64,000 nt of DNA from Bowmanella sp. JS7-9 (GCF_004329715.1 NZ_JXSY01000024.1:1-64000); one strand, 5' to 3'; positions 42,222 through 51,250 are shown, counted from the first letter of the stretch. The notes: generated from the sequence alone by a model not told the origin. Made by a program: numbers and translations.

Positions 42222-43130
42222 CTAACCTAATAAATTTATTAAAATTGCATTTTGTGCGTGCATGCGATTTTCCGCCTGATCCAGCAGCAACGAGCCTTTG
42301 CCGTCCATCACGGCCGAGGTGATCTCTTGCTCGCGATGCGCAGGCTGACAATGCATAACAAATTGCGCGCCGCTGTTTTGCATCAGCGTTTCATTAACCT
42401 GATACGGCATAAATATCGGTGCAATATCTTCATAGCGGCTGCCTGCCCCCATGGAAATCCACGTGTCGGTATAAATCACGTCACATCCAGTGGCCAGCGC
42501 AATATCATGGGACTGACTAACCTTACCGCCATGCTGCGCCGCCAAACCGGCTGCCAGCTGGAATACCGTCTGATTGACGTCGTGCCCTTTCGGTGTGATC
42601 ACCCGCACATCCGCCCCCAGTAGTGCACCAGCCAGCAACAACGAATGGGTTACGTTATTACCATCACCTATGTAGGCAATTTTGGCATTGCGCACGTCAC
42701 CCAATGTTTCTTTAATCGTCAGATAATCAGCTAATGCCTGACACGGATGGTAGGTGTCACACAACGCATTAATCACCGGCACGCTGGACGCATCGGCCAG
42801 TTCAATCAGGGTCTGATGGGAAAACACCCGCGCGACGATGGCATCACACCAGCGCGAAAGATTCGCCCCCATATCTTTTAATGACTCGCGGGCGCCGAGT
42901 TTATCGTTCTGACTGTCCAGATAAACGAAATGGCCACCTAACTTGTTGATGCCTACATCAAAGCTCACCCGTGTGCGCAGCGACGGCTTTTCAAATAACC
43001 CCACCACAGACTTGCCAGCCAGTGCCTGACAATATCGTTGGGGCTGATTTTTCACTTCCTGCGCCAGTTCCAGATAGCCCATTAATTGATCCGGCGAAAA
43101 CATCGCAAACGACAATAAATCCTGTTTCAC
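42222..43130 (-). CDS. argF: Ornithine carbamoyltransferase
   Basis: This 302-residue enzyme makes citrulline from ornithine and carbamoyl phosphate. The carbamoyl-phosphate motif reads FEKPSLRTRVSF instead of the common S-T-R-T-R form, HPCQALAD follows, and the ornithine-binding HCQPAHR replaces HCLP. The start is GTG at 43130 with GAGG 7 nt upstream. It lies 9 bp after argB. Confidence 0.95.
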   Translation of the reverse strand: MKQDLLSFAMFSPDQLMGYLELAQEVKNQPQRYCQALAGKSVVGLFEKPSLRTRVSFDVGINKLGGHFVYLDSQNDKLGARESLKDMGANLSRWCDAIVARVFSHQTLIELADASSVPVINALCDTYHPCQALADYLTIKETLGDVRNAKIAYIGDGNNVTHSLLLAGALLGADVRVITPKGHDVNQTVFQLAAGLAAQHGGKVSQSHDIALATGCDVIYTDTWISMGAGSRYEDIAPIFMPYQVNETLMQNSGAQFVMHCQPAHREQEITSAVMDGKGSLLLDQAENRMHAQNAILINLLG

Positions 43131-43139
43131 TTCTTTTCC

Positions 43140-43916
43140 TCAAAACCGCGTCGGGACAATTCGTGTGCCCACCTGTTCACCGTCCAGCAGCGCGTGTAAT
43201 GCCTGAATATCGCGCCAGCCAGCAATGATTACCTCCTGCCCCAGCAGATTGGCGGTATCCAGTGCCGCCTCTACTTTGACTTGCATACCATCTTTGATCA
43301 CACCCTCGGCAATCAATTGATGAATCGCTGCCTGATCCAACTCTGCAATCAATTGTTTCTGCCTGTCCAGCACCCCTGGCACATCGGATAACAGCAACAT
43401 TTGCGCAGACAGTGCCTGCGCCACGACCACCGCGGCCTGATCGGCATTAACATTCAATAGCTGCCCATGGCTATCTGCACCAATCGAGCTAATCACCGGC
43501 ACAAACCCGGCCGCCAGCAAGGTAGATAACAAACGATTACCTTTAGGCGAAGCGCGCCCGACGCATTGCAGCGCCGGATCCAATTGCTGACAAATTGCAA
43601 TATCCCCATCGGCAAGGCTCAGACCTACCGCATTAAAATGATACTTCGCTGCAATGCCCACCAACTTTTTGTTTGCAGTCCCTGCCAGTGCGCCACTGAC
43701 ATACTCAATCTGATCCTCGGGTGTAACGCGCAATCCATTGATTTTAGTAGTGGTTTTACCTAATGCATGCAGCCATTCATCCACCAGCTTGCCGCCACCA
43801 TGCACCAACACCACAGCACGCTGCTTCTGTAATTTGCTGACAAGTTGAAACAACCCATCCAACTCGGCACTGCTGTCCAGCAAGGCACCACCAATTTTGA
43901 TAACTAACGGATTCAC
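43140..43916 (-). CDS. argB: Acetylglutamate kinase
   Basis: This 258-residue amino-acid kinase phosphorylates N-acetylglutamate. It has VIKIGGALLDS at the N-terminus, VLVHGGGKLVDEW and a C-terminal kinase region with IKDGMQVKVEAALD. The frame extends to a TTG at 43934 inside argC, but the GTG at 43916 (MNPLVIKIGG) matches the enteric N-terminus and length. Confidence 0.96.
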   Translation of the reverse strand: MNPLVIKIGGALLDSSAELDGLFQLVSKLQKQRAVVLVHGGGKLVDEWLHALGKTTTKINGLRVTPEDQIEYVSGALAGTANKKLVGIAAKYHFNAVGLSLADGDIAICQQLDPALQCVGRASPKGNRLLSTLLAAGFVPVISSIGADSHGQLLNVNADQAAVVVAQALSAQMLLLSDVPGVLDRQKQLIAELDQAAIHQLIAEGVIKDGMQVKVEAALDTANLLGQEVIIAGWRDIQALHALLDGEQVGTRIVPTRF

Positions 43917-43921
43917 CACAC

Positions 43922-44923
43922 TCACAGGCCACAATCCTTTTCCAGCCCCAGCATCAGGTTGGCATTTTGCAATGCCTGCGCGGCAGCACCTTTTAACAGG
44001 TTATCGATGGCACTGCTCACCACCAGATAGCCACTGTGAGGATCGAACTGCCAGCCGATATGGCAACGGGGTGTGTTAACCACATCATCCAGTCTTGGCA
44101 TCTGCCCGTGCGATACCCGCACCAACGGGCTGTTCACATATGCCTGTTGATAAGCGTGCTGAATATCTGCAATGTTCACCTCTTCACGCAGTCGCACACT
44201 GATAGTGGCTAAAATCCCCCGTTTAAAGGTGCCCAAATGCGGCGTGAATAATACGTCCTGCCCTAGCCAGGCGCTGATTTCAGGCTGATGACGATGACCG
44301 AGCACACCATAAGCCTGCACACCCACTTCACAAAAGCTGGTGTTCAGCGCCGCTTTGCGCCCTGCACCGCTCACGCCGGAGATAGCATTGATCACCGGGC
44401 GTACTGCGGTATCCAACAGTGCGGCCAGCGGCTTTAATGCCAGTAAACTGGCGGTCGGGTAACAGCCAGGAACCGCCACGAGGCTGGCGCGGGTAATCTT
44501 ATCTGCATAAAAATCCACTAAACCGTATTCGGCCAATGCCAATTCTTCACGCTGCAAATGATTAAATCCGTAACACCTGGCAAAGGTGGCTGCATCTTTT
44601 AAGCGAAATGCCCCTGACAAGTCCGCCACCCGAATCCCGGCGTCCAGCAACGCCGGTGCCACATCATGACTAAATTCATGAGGTGTTGCTAAAAAGGCCA
44701 GCGATACACCGTCCATTTCATGCACGTCCGCCAGAGAAAAAGGTTGCAGTGTTACCCCATCCAAGCCGGGGAATTGCGGGTAGAGCTGGCTCAGCGCTTT
44801 GCCTGAATCATTACTGTTTTCAGAAACATAGGCGCAAGCCAGTTGCATACTGGGGTGTCTGCTTAACAAATTACACAATTCGGCGCCGGTATAACCACTG
44901 GCACCCAACACAATGACCTTCAT
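43922..44923 (-). CDS. argC: N-acetyl-gamma-glutamyl-phosphate reductase
   Basis: This 333-residue NADPH-dependent enzyme makes N-acetylglutamate semialdehyde. It starts with the Rossmann motif VLGASGYTGAEL and has the active-site cysteine in VPGCYPTAS near residue 154. It is the first gene of argCBFGHA, divergent from argE over 225 bp. Confidence 0.97.
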   Translation of the reverse strand: MKVIVLGASGYTGAELCNLLSRHPSMQLACAYVSENSNDSGKALSQLYPQFPGLDGVTLQPFSLADVHEMDGVSLAFLATPHEFSHDVAPALLDAGIRVADLSGAFRLKDAATFARCYGFNHLQREELALAEYGLVDFYADKITRASLVAVPGCYPTASLLALKPLAALLDTAVRPVINAISGVSGAGRKAALNTSFCEVGVQAYGVLGHRHQPEISAWLGQDVLFTPHLGTFKRGILATISVRLREEVNIADIQHAYQQAYVNSPLVRVSHGQMPRLDDVVNTPRCHIGWQFDPHSGYLVVSSAIDNLLKGAAAQALQNANLMLGLEKDCGL

Positions 44924-45131
44924 TCTGATTTCATCGCTCGTTAAATGTATGAGTAAAGATAGAAAAATATTAGCAGCAACCCAATTTCATCCTAGAATTA
45001 GGCGCGCTGCTGCTAAAGGACATGGCTTCCTGTCTTTGCTGGGAGAAAATCTTGCTACCAGATCACAGATCAGATTGACGCTGTCTAGATTTGCTGTCAG
45101 ATTGCCACCAAAAGCATTTTTATTCAACTTT

Positions 45132-45169
45132 ATTGCATAAATATTTTTATGGTTCATAAAAAATTCACA
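45132..45169. promoter_or_regulatory. Putative tandem ArgR (Arg) boxes at argE
   Basis: Two 18-bp near-matches to the Arg-box pattern WNTGAATWWWWATTCANW lie 2 bp apart: ATTGCATAAATATTTTTA (45132-45149) and GTTCATAAAAAATTCACA (45152-45169). Paired boxes with a 2-3 bp gap are typical ArgR operators. The pair covers the argE start codon, unlike the usual promoter position, so the second box could partly be a coincidence of codon use. Confidence 0.5.
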
Positions 45170-46291
45170 CAGTGGTACCAGGACATTATCGCGATTCCGA
45201 GCATCAGTGCCTTTGATGCGCATTTAGACCAGTCAAATCTGGCCATCATCGAGTACCTTGCAGAGCGTTTTCAGCAGCTGGGCTTTCATATTGATATTCA
45301 GCCGGTGCCGGGTACCCGCCACAAGTTTAATATGCTGGCCACTGTTGGTTCTGGCGAAGGCGGGCTGTTACTAGCCGGGCATTCGGATACCGTGCCATTT
45401 GATGAGGGCCGCTGGAATTCCGATCCGTTTGCACTCAAGCAGGTTGAACAGCGTTTTTATGGCTTAGGCACCTGCGATATGAAAGGCTTCTTTGCTTTTA
45501 TTCTCGCCGCTCTCGAAGAGATGCCACTGCATAAACTTAGAAAGCCACTTTACATTTTGGCCACCGCCGATGAGGAAACCAGCATGGCCGGCGCGCGTTT
45601 TTTTGCCAGCCAACAGAAGGTTAAACCGCAGATGGCCATTATTGGTGAGCCGACCGAACTCAAGCCCATCTACAAACACAAGGGCCATATGGCTCACCGC
45701 ATCGATATTGTCGGGCAGGCAGGACATAGCAGCGATCCAGCCCGCGGGGTAAATGCCATGGAAATCCTGCATGATGCACTGGGTCAGCTATTGCAGGTAA
45801 AAGATCAATTACGTCAGCGTAAGGATGACAGTTTCAGCGTGCCGGAATGCACCCTCAATCTGGGTCACGTGCATGGCGGCGATGGTGAAAACCGCATTTG
45901 TGGTCATTGCCATATGACATTCGATGTTCGCCCGTTGCCCGGTATGCAGGACGACGAAGTCGTTGCGTTACTGGACGAGGCTCTTGCACCGGTGCAACAA
46001 AAATGGCCAAATCGATTAACCCGCGATTTTCTGTACCCCAGTGCGCCAGCGTTTGGCTGTAATAACGAGTATCAGATCATCGAACTGGCAGAGCGCCTGA
46101 CTGGCTTTTCCGCTGAGCCCGCCAACTATGCCACCGAAGCGCCGTTTATCAATGCGTTAGGCTGCGATACGTTGGTGCTTGGCCCGGGCAGCATCAAACA
46201 GGCCCACCAGCCGGATGAGTTTATTGATCTGCACTATGTTGATCCCACGGTCAACTTGCTGCGTGGGTTTATTCAGCAGATTTGCCACTGA
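45149..46291 (+). CDS. argE: Acetylornithine deacetylase
   Basis: This 380-residue M20-family zinc hydrolase removes the acetyl group from N-acetylornithine in the linear arginine pathway. Metal-site stretches are LLAGHSDTVPFDEG, YGLGTCDMKGFF, ADEETSMAGA and GEPTELKP; the C-terminal ATEAPFINALG and LGPGSIKQAHQPDEF are typical. N-terminal similarity to E. coli ArgE supports the ATG, yet I see no ribosome-binding site and the putative Arg boxes cover the start. It is divergent from argC. Confidence 0.96.
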   Translation: MVHKKFTQWYQDIIAIPSISAFDAHLDQSNLAIIEYLAERFQQLGFHIDIQPVPGTRHKFNMLATVGSGEGGLLLAGHSDTVPFDEGRWNSDPFALKQVEQRFYGLGTCDMKGFFAFILAALEEMPLHKLRKPLYILATADEETSMAGARFFASQQKVKPQMAIIGEPTELKPIYKHKGHMAHRIDIVGQAGHSSDPARGVNAMEILHDALGQLLQVKDQLRQRKDDSFSVPECTLNLGHVHGGDGENRICGHCHMTFDVRPLPGMQDDEVVALLDEALAPVQQKWPNRLTRDFLYPSAPAFGCNNEYQIIELAERLTGFSAEPANYATEAPFINALGCDTLVLGPGSIKQAHQPDEFIDLHYVDPTVNLLRGFIQQICH

Positions 46292-46410
46292 CAACGTTAG
46301 CTGGCGTTGTATAGAACGACATCGCCAGCCTTACCCGCATACGTAATGCCGCGTATTCGGCGCGGTTACCGCCAAGGCCATCTGACGGGTTAAATCACCG
46401 TTCCAACCAA

Positions 46411-46785
46411 TTAACCAAACATGCCGCTGGCCAATGCTTTTTGAATACTCAGGGCGCTATCCTTTTTGAGCTCCTTACTCACCACCTGCTCTTCGCCAGA
46501 AATGTAAATCTTCAATTCTGCATCCAGATCGAAATGCCCGGCGGTTTCCACCTTAAAGTGCGTAATGGCTTTGTAAGGAATGGAGTGATACTCGACTTTT
46601 TTGCCTGTCAGCCCTTGTTTATCCACCAGAATCAGGCGCGCAGACGTAAACACAAACATATCGCGGATGACTTTGTAGGCCTGAATAATGGTTTCCGTTT
46701 CGCCGAGGATTGGCGCAAACTCGTCCTGAATTTTTGCTACATCAATTTCCGACGCATTACCCAGTAGCCCGTCCAGAATTCCCAT
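46411..46785 (-). CDS. Bacterial PH-domain protein
   Basis: This 124-residue cytoplasmic protein looks like a stand-alone bacterial pleckstrin-homology domain (YvbH/bPH type): KVIRDMFVFTSARLILVDKQ and VEYHSIPYKAITHFKVETAG are the characteristic strands, ending in an amphipathic helix (SALSIQKALASGMF). Function unknown. The ATG at 46785 is preceded by GGAG; the longer frame is rejected. Confidence 0.8.
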   Translation of the reverse strand: MGILDGLLGNASEIDVAKIQDEFAPILGETETIIQAYKVIRDMFVFTSARLILVDKQGLTGKKVEYHSIPYKAITHFKVETAGHFDLDAELKIYISGEEQVVSKELKKDSALSIQKALASGMFG

Positions 46786-46917
46786 AAATATTCTCCGATT
46801 GTTGTTATCTGACATTGCAATCCTTGCCAGCAAACGGGCACAATTCAAGAAAATTTGCTCATCTTATGTTCGAACCGCCTGTACCATCAGGCAAATCGCA
46901 GGAATACGGTACACAGC

Positions 46918-47901
46918 ATGGATTACTTTTACAGCGATGAAGCAGGCTTATCTGAGCGTTTAACCACACATATCGCGCCCTTTTGGCAGCAACATGTCCG
47001 TATTGGTGAATTTCAGGGCGTCGATGGCGTCACCATAGTGCATGCCCATGTGCTGCACCCTAACCCCATTGGCAGTATTGTGATCAGTGCCGGGCGGGTC
47101 GAATCGCTGGTGAAATATCAGGAACTGATTTTCGAACTGTATCAAAACGGCTACTCGGTTTTTATCCACGATCATCGCGGCCAGGGTCTGTCAGGTCGAA
47201 TGCATAGCGATCCGCAGCGGGGCTATGTAGCTGACTTCGATCATTACGTACAGGATATGGCGACGTTTTACGAAACCGTGGTGGCACAACATAGTCAAAC
47301 CCAGCCTATCCTGCTTGCCCACAGCATGGGCTGCGCCATTGGCGCCCTGTATTTATTGCAGTATCCGCAGCATTTCTGCAAAGCCGTGTTCAGTGCGCCT
47401 ATGTTCGGGATTAAATCTCCTCTGCCACCCTGGCTGGCAACCAGTGTGATTCATGCCGGCATTACCCTCAATGAGCTGGTATCCCGTAAACCCTGGTATT
47501 TCCTGAGCCAAACGCCCTATATTGATGTGCCGTTTGCTATCAATACCTTAAGCCACAGTAAGCTGCGCTACAGCCATTTTCGTCAGCAATATCAGCAACA
47601 GCCGTCTTTACAACTGGGTGGGGTCACTTATCAATGGCTGGATGCGGCGGTGGAAGCGATGGATCATGTCGAGCAGCACGCCAGTGAGATACTCACGCCA
47701 TTACTGGTGCTGCAAGCAGGTGGCGATCATGTGGTCGACAACAAAGCGCAGTCACACATCTGTGCACTGTTGCCCCACTGTGACAAGCGAGTCATCAAAG
47801 ATGCCCGTCATGAACTGATGATGGAAAGTGATGAATACCGCCAACCGGCGCTGGCGTTAACTTACGAGTTTATGCGTTTACCTGAGCATCCCGCACAATA
47901 G
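46918..47901 (+). CDS. Alpha/beta hydrolase, lysophospholipase L2-like
   Basis: This 327-residue enzyme has the nucleophile Ser136 in LAHSMGC, an upstream FIHDHRGQGLS oxyanion-region motif, the acid Asp near QAGGDHVVDN and His in DARHELMMESD. The order resembles PldB and monoacylglycerol-lipase-like hydrolases. The ATG at 46918 has only a weak GGA upstream; the frame is open to a TTG at 46855. Its 3' end overlaps convergent fieF by 32 bp. Confidence 0.83.
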   Translation: MDYFYSDEAGLSERLTTHIAPFWQQHVRIGEFQGVDGVTIVHAHVLHPNPIGSIVISAGRVESLVKYQELIFELYQNGYSVFIHDHRGQGLSGRMHSDPQRGYVADFDHYVQDMATFYETVVAQHSQTQPILLAHSMGCAIGALYLLQYPQHFCKAVFSAPMFGIKSPLPPWLATSVIHAGITLNELVSRKPWYFLSQTPYIDVPFAINTLSHSKLRYSHFRQQYQQQPSLQLGGVTYQWLDAAVEAMDHVEQHASEILTPLLVLQAGGDHVVDNKAQSHICALLPHCDKRVIKDARHELMMESDEYRQPALALTYEFMRLPEHPAQ

Positions 47902-48778
47902 AAATAGGATCCTGATGGATCAGCACGTCCGCTTCAGGATACGCACGCATAATCGCTTCTTCTACCGCATCGGTAATGCCATGGGCCTCCAGTAGCGGCA
48001 TCTTATCGTCCAGTTCCAGATGGAGTTGGACAAATTTAGTATGCCCGGCCTGACGGGTACGCACCGCATGCACCCCATGTACCCGGGGATGAGCACACAC
48101 GATGCGCTCAATATCAGCAGTGAACTCCGGTGGCAGTTCTTTATCCATCAACGCAGCAGCGGATTCCAGCGCAATGTCTTTTGCCCCCCAAATCAAGTAC
48201 AGGGCGATACCGATAGCGAACCAACCATCCACTGAATAATATCCCTGCATGGTTAGCCACAGGGATAACAAAATCGCCAGATTCATCAGCAAATCCGAGC
48301 GGTAATGCATAGAGTCGGCTTTAATCGCGACCGAATTCGTGCGCTGCACGGCAACGATTTGCAGCGCCACCAGCGCCAGGGTAATCACCACACTGGCTAT
48401 GGTGGCATACACTGCCAGTTCACCGTTATCGATAGGCTGCGGGTGCTTGAGGCGGTCAATACTGTGCAAAATCAACAACATAGCCGAGCCCATAATAAAG
48501 GCTGCCTGAGCCAGACCGGCCAGTGATTCCGCCTTACCATGCCCAAAACGATGATCATCATCCGCCGGCAGCAGCGCATAACGCAGCACGAAAAAGTTAA
48601 TAATCGAGGCGGCCACATCAAATACGGAGTCTGTCAGAGACGCCAGCATCGCCGCCGAGTCACTCATATACCAGGCAATGGCTTTTATAGTAATCATGCA
48701 CAGTGCGGCAATCACCGCGGCACTGCTGGCAAGGCGGGTCCAAAACTGATACTGCTGTCTGTGTGCGCTGGCCGTCAT
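47870..48778 (-). CDS. fieF: Cation-efflux pump FieF-like (CDF family)
   Basis: This 302-residue inner-membrane antiporter exports zinc and iron(II). It has six membrane helices, the metal site DSVFD in helix 2 and HYRSD in helix 5, the same pattern as YiiP/FieF, and a C-terminal cytoplasmic domain with metal-binding histidines (KFVQLHLELDD). The ATG at 48778 with AGG upstream is chosen over the TTG seven codons before it. Confidence 0.93.
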   Translation of the reverse strand: MTASAHRQQYQFWTRLASSAAVIAALCMITIKAIAWYMSDSAAMLASLTDSVFDVAASIINFFVLRYALLPADDDHRFGHGKAESLAGLAQAAFIMGSAMLLILHSIDRLKHPQPIDNGELAVYATIASVVITLALVALQIVAVQRTNSVAIKADSMHYRSDLLMNLAILLSLWLTMQGYYSVDGWFAIGIALYLIWGAKDIALESAAALMDKELPPEFTADIERIVCAHPRVHGVHAVRTRQAGHTKFVQLHLELDDKMPLLEAHGITDAVEEAIMRAYPEADVLIHQDPISIVRDAQVNA

Positions 48779-48897
48779 GAAAAACCTATTAAAAATCAAT
48801 TAACTTGTAAAATTGGCCAGCCAGTATAACGGCAAGCTGGGTTCGCTTCATCCGATTTGCTATGCTTGCCGGCAATTTCACTTAGTTATTTTTCTGC

Positions 48898-49362
48898 ATG
48901 CTCGATATCGTTTTGTACCAACCGGAAATTCCACCCAATACCGGCAATATTATTCGTTTATGTGCCAATACGGGTTTCAGACTACACCTGATCGAGCCGT
49001 TGGGTTTCGACTGGGATGACAAGCGCGTGCGGCGCGCTGGCCTGGATTACCACGAATTTGCCGATGTGAAACGCTACGCCGATCTGGACGCCTTTCTTGC
49101 TGATATAAAACCGACTCGCTTGTTCGCCTGTACCACCAAAGGTAAAGCCTATTTTACTGAGGTAAGCTTCGCCCCCGGCGATGCCTTATTGTTTGGTCCG
49201 GAAACCCGCGGTTTACCCGCCGATATCATTGAAAGCCTGCCGATGCCGCAACGCTTGCGCATCCCGATGCGCCCGGACAGCCGCAGTATGAATTTATCCA
49301 ATGCTGTCTCGGTGTTTGTGTATGAAGCCTGGCGACAAATGGGTTTTGATGGCGCGGTGTAA
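48898..49362 (+). CDS. trmL: tRNA (cytidine(34)-2'-O)-methyltransferase
   Basis: This 154-residue minimal SPOUT enzyme 2'-O-methylates the wobble base of leucine tRNAs. Conserved stretches are [30 protein letters not shown] and [19 protein letters not shown], which includes the trefoil-knot SAM site. It is divergent from fieF. Confidence 0.97.
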   Translation: MLDIVLYQPEIPPNTGNIIRLCANTGFRLHLIEPLGFDWDDKRVRRAGLDYHEFADVKRYADLDAFLADIKPTRLFACTTKGKAYFTEVSFAPGDALLFGPETRGLPADIIESLPMPQRLRIPMRPDSRSMNLSNAVSVFVYEAWRQMGFDGAV

Positions 49363-49437
49363 TGCAGTCATTGTAGAGTGCGCCGCCTATCTGTTAGCGT
49401 AAATGTTTAGTCATTCAAATTATGTAAGGAATCAGGG

Positions 49438-49875
49438 ATGCATCCTCATCGAAATGCCATTGCTTTTGGCAGCCTCGTATTTTTAGTTGTCACATTTATT
49501 CTCCTTATCATTGCAGCCCTGTGGGCATGGCCAAAATACAAAGTTTACAAACAAGAAATGGATGGCATCGCAGCGCTGCGAGAGGCCGAGTGGAGCAAAC
49601 AAATATTGATCGAAGAGGCTAAAGCGCGAGAACAAGCTGCGCTGATGCAAGCAAAAGCAAAAGTTACTTTGGCGCAGGCTGAAGGTCAGGCAGAAATTGA
49701 GCGGGCAAAAGCGACTGCGGAAGCAAATCGCATTATTGGTGATTCATTGAAGAACAACGATGCTTATCTTCGCTACTTGTGGATCATGGGGTTACAAGAT
49801 GAGTCTGGTGAGAGAATTTATATTCCCACTGAAGCCGGGTTACCCATCCTGGGAGCAGGAAAAGCAGGTAAATAG
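49438..49875 (+). CDS. Single-pass membrane protein with SPFH-tail-like coiled coil
   Basis: This 145-residue protein has one N-terminal membrane helix (about 9-31), a long Ala/Glu/Lys-rich coiled coil (about 45-95) and a tail ANRIIGDSLKNNDAYLRYLW. That tail resembles the helical C-terminus of SPFH/prohibitin proteins (HflK/C, stomatins), but no SPFH domain is present. Phage-like membrane proteins of similar layout exist (from memory). The ATG is preceded by AAGGA. It lies 5 bp before the next unknown gene. Confidence 0.7.
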   Translation: MHPHRNAIAFGSLVFLVVTFILLIIAALWAWPKYKVYKQEMDGIAALREAEWSKQILIEEAKAREQAALMQAKAKVTLAQAEGQAEIERAKATAEANRIIGDSLKNNDAYLRYLWIMGLQDESGERIYIPTEAGLPILGAGKAGK

Positions 49876-49880
49876 CAGCA

Positions 49881-50351
49881 ATGGCTATCTGGCATGAACT
49901 TTACGATATCTTTGCCCGTGAACGGCAACACAGACTGTCTGCCAATGCAGAACGTGAAGCGCTGGTGTTTGAAATTAATCAGAATCTGGCCACGCTGGCT
50001 GACGCCCTGTCCGCACATGCCCCAAGCGGGGTCACATCGGGTCTAAGCCTCGCTCCGCTGTTACATGCTGCGTTTGATCAATTTCGTCAGTCCGGTCGCT
50101 CGCTTAACACGCTGCAAAGCAAAAAACTGAGTCGTAAAATTTACGCTAACTATGCGGAATTTGAACGATATGACGGGCAGGATACCCGTAGCCTGATCAA
50201 CAACGCCTATTTGCGTGTTCACCGCCTCAATAGCCTGCTGAAACAATCCACATCCAATGACCTGAGTCGCCGGGCACAGAGTCTGTTTAGATTTTTAATG
50301 CTGCTTAACGCGCATATTCAGCAGCAGCCACTCAAACAAAAAGGGCGGTAA
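49881..50351 (+). CDS. Conserved-looking cytoplasmic protein, unknown
   Basis: I do not recognise this 156-residue protein. It lacks signal and membrane segments, is rich in Arg, Leu and Ala, and appears all-helical (AEREALVFEINQNLATLADAL; SKKLSRKIYANYAEFERYD; AYLRVHRLNSLLKQS). Its start lies 5 bp after the SPFH-tail-like gene, so the two probably share an mRNA. It ends inside a strong terminator. Confidence 0.65.
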   Translation: MAIWHELYDIFARERQHRLSANAEREALVFEINQNLATLADALSAHAPSGVTSGLSLAPLLHAAFDQFRQSGRSLNTLQSKKLSRKIYANYAEFERYDGQDTRSLINNAYLRVHRLNSLLKQSTSNDLSRRAQSLFRFLMLLNAHIQQQPLKQKGR

Positions 50352-50363
50352 ACACCGCCCTTT
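50340..50363. terminator. Bidirectional terminator between unknown gene and cpxP-like gene
   Basis: AAAGGGCGGT (50340-50349), loop AAAC, ACCGCCCTTT (50354-50363). It overlaps the stop codon of the plus-strand gene and lies 3 bp past the minus-strand stop. Confidence 0.88.
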
Positions 50364-50365
50364 CG

Positions 50366-51169
50366 TTAATGACCCCGTCCTTCACGGTGTCCCCTTTCCT
50401 GCCACATTTCACGACGCTCGTGCTGCCTGTCCTGCATTTGCGCCCTCTGCTGGGGTGTTAATATCTGCAAGGTCGCATAGCGCTGTTTGGCCATTTCTAC
50501 CCCAGCTTCAACAAACCCTGGCTGATACTGGGCATACAGGGCATCCCATCCAGCCTGACTAAAGTTGCCGCTGGTAATTAATGCCTGCTCAGCGGTGTGA
50601 AACGCCTGCATCTGCGCACGATTTGCCTGCATACGCTCACGCTGCTGCTGTTGCAATGTATCCAATTCAGCCTGCTGTGCATCGGTCAACGCTAACCCTT
50701 TTTGCCATTTGGGTTCTCGCTCTGGGCGATCCGCCATGCTCTGCTGACGATCGTTGCGCTTGACTGCCATGATGGCCAATAAGGCTTCACGCTGATCAGC
50801 ATCCAATACTGCATACAAGTTCGCCTGACGCTCTACCCGTTGCCATTTTTTGTCCTTTGCCAGCGTTTCACGCTGCTCTACTAACTGCGTGACTTTCGCT
50901 TCATTAAAGGTTTCACTGTCAAGCACATTGGCCATTTCTTGCATGATTTCGCGCATGGCCTGCCGGTCTTCACCACGCTCACCGCGCATCGCTTTACGTT
51001 CTGCCTGCATACTTTCACGCAACTGTTGTTTTTGCTCGGTGGACAAATTTAATTGCTCCAGCACGTCACGCATTTCTTCACCCGGGCGCTTACCGTCGTG
51101 GGCAACAACATTGAATGCCATCGCACCGATTACTGTGCTCATGACTAACGCTAATACTGATTTTCTCAT
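50366..51169 (-). CDS. cpxP: Spy/CpxP-type periplasmic stress protein with duplicated domain
   Basis: This 267-residue protein has a signal peptide (cut after VVA near residue 23). The mature part carries two LTxxQ-type units: LNLSTEQKQQL near residue 41 and LALTDAQQAEL near 159, plus LTPQQRAQMQ near 240. CpxP and Spy proteins usually carry one domain in about 160 residues, so this looks like a tandem duplication. CpxP binds CpxA and misfolded proteins. It is divergent from cpxRA across a shared GTAAA-N6-GTAAA box. Confidence 0.85.
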   Translation of the reverse strand: MRKSVLALVMSTVIGAMAFNVVAHDGKRPGEEMRDVLEQLNLSTEQKQQLRESMQAERKAMRGERGEDRQAMREIMQEMANVLDSETFNEAKVTQLVEQRETLAKDKKWQRVERQANLYAVLDADQREALLAIMAVKRNDRQQSMADRPEREPKWQKGLALTDAQQAELDTLQQQQRERMQANRAQMQAFHTAEQALITSGNFSQAGWDALYAQYQPGFVEAGVEMAKQRYATLQILTPQQRAQMQDRQHERREMWQERGHREGRGH

Positions 51170-51234
51170 GGGGGTTCTCCGTTTTGGTTCAAATCTATAC
51201 TAGCGAACTGATTGCAAAGTAACGCAAAGGCCGT

Positions 51235-51250
51235 GTAAAGCTTGTGTAAA
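51235..51250 (+). promoter_or_regulatory. Putative CpxR box between cpxP-like gene and cpxR
   Basis: GTAAA (51235-51239), 6-bp spacer GCTTGT, GTAAA (51246-51250), close to the CpxR consensus GTAAA-N5-GTAAA. A degenerate pair GTAAC/GCAAA lies 11 bp before it. It suits autoregulation of cpxRA and induction of cpxP. Confidence 0.7.

Noticed and set aside
44950-45120. CAGATTG-like short repeats in the argC-argE gap as an operator array
   Set aside because: Copies are short, irregularly spaced and diverged; chance is a sufficient explanation.
46291-46340. Inverted repeats ACAACG/CGTTGT and GCTGGCG/CGCCAGC between argE and the PH-domain gene as a terminator
   Set aside because: The stems are mutually exclusive or have long loops, and neither is followed by T's. 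They may still help end convergent transcripts.
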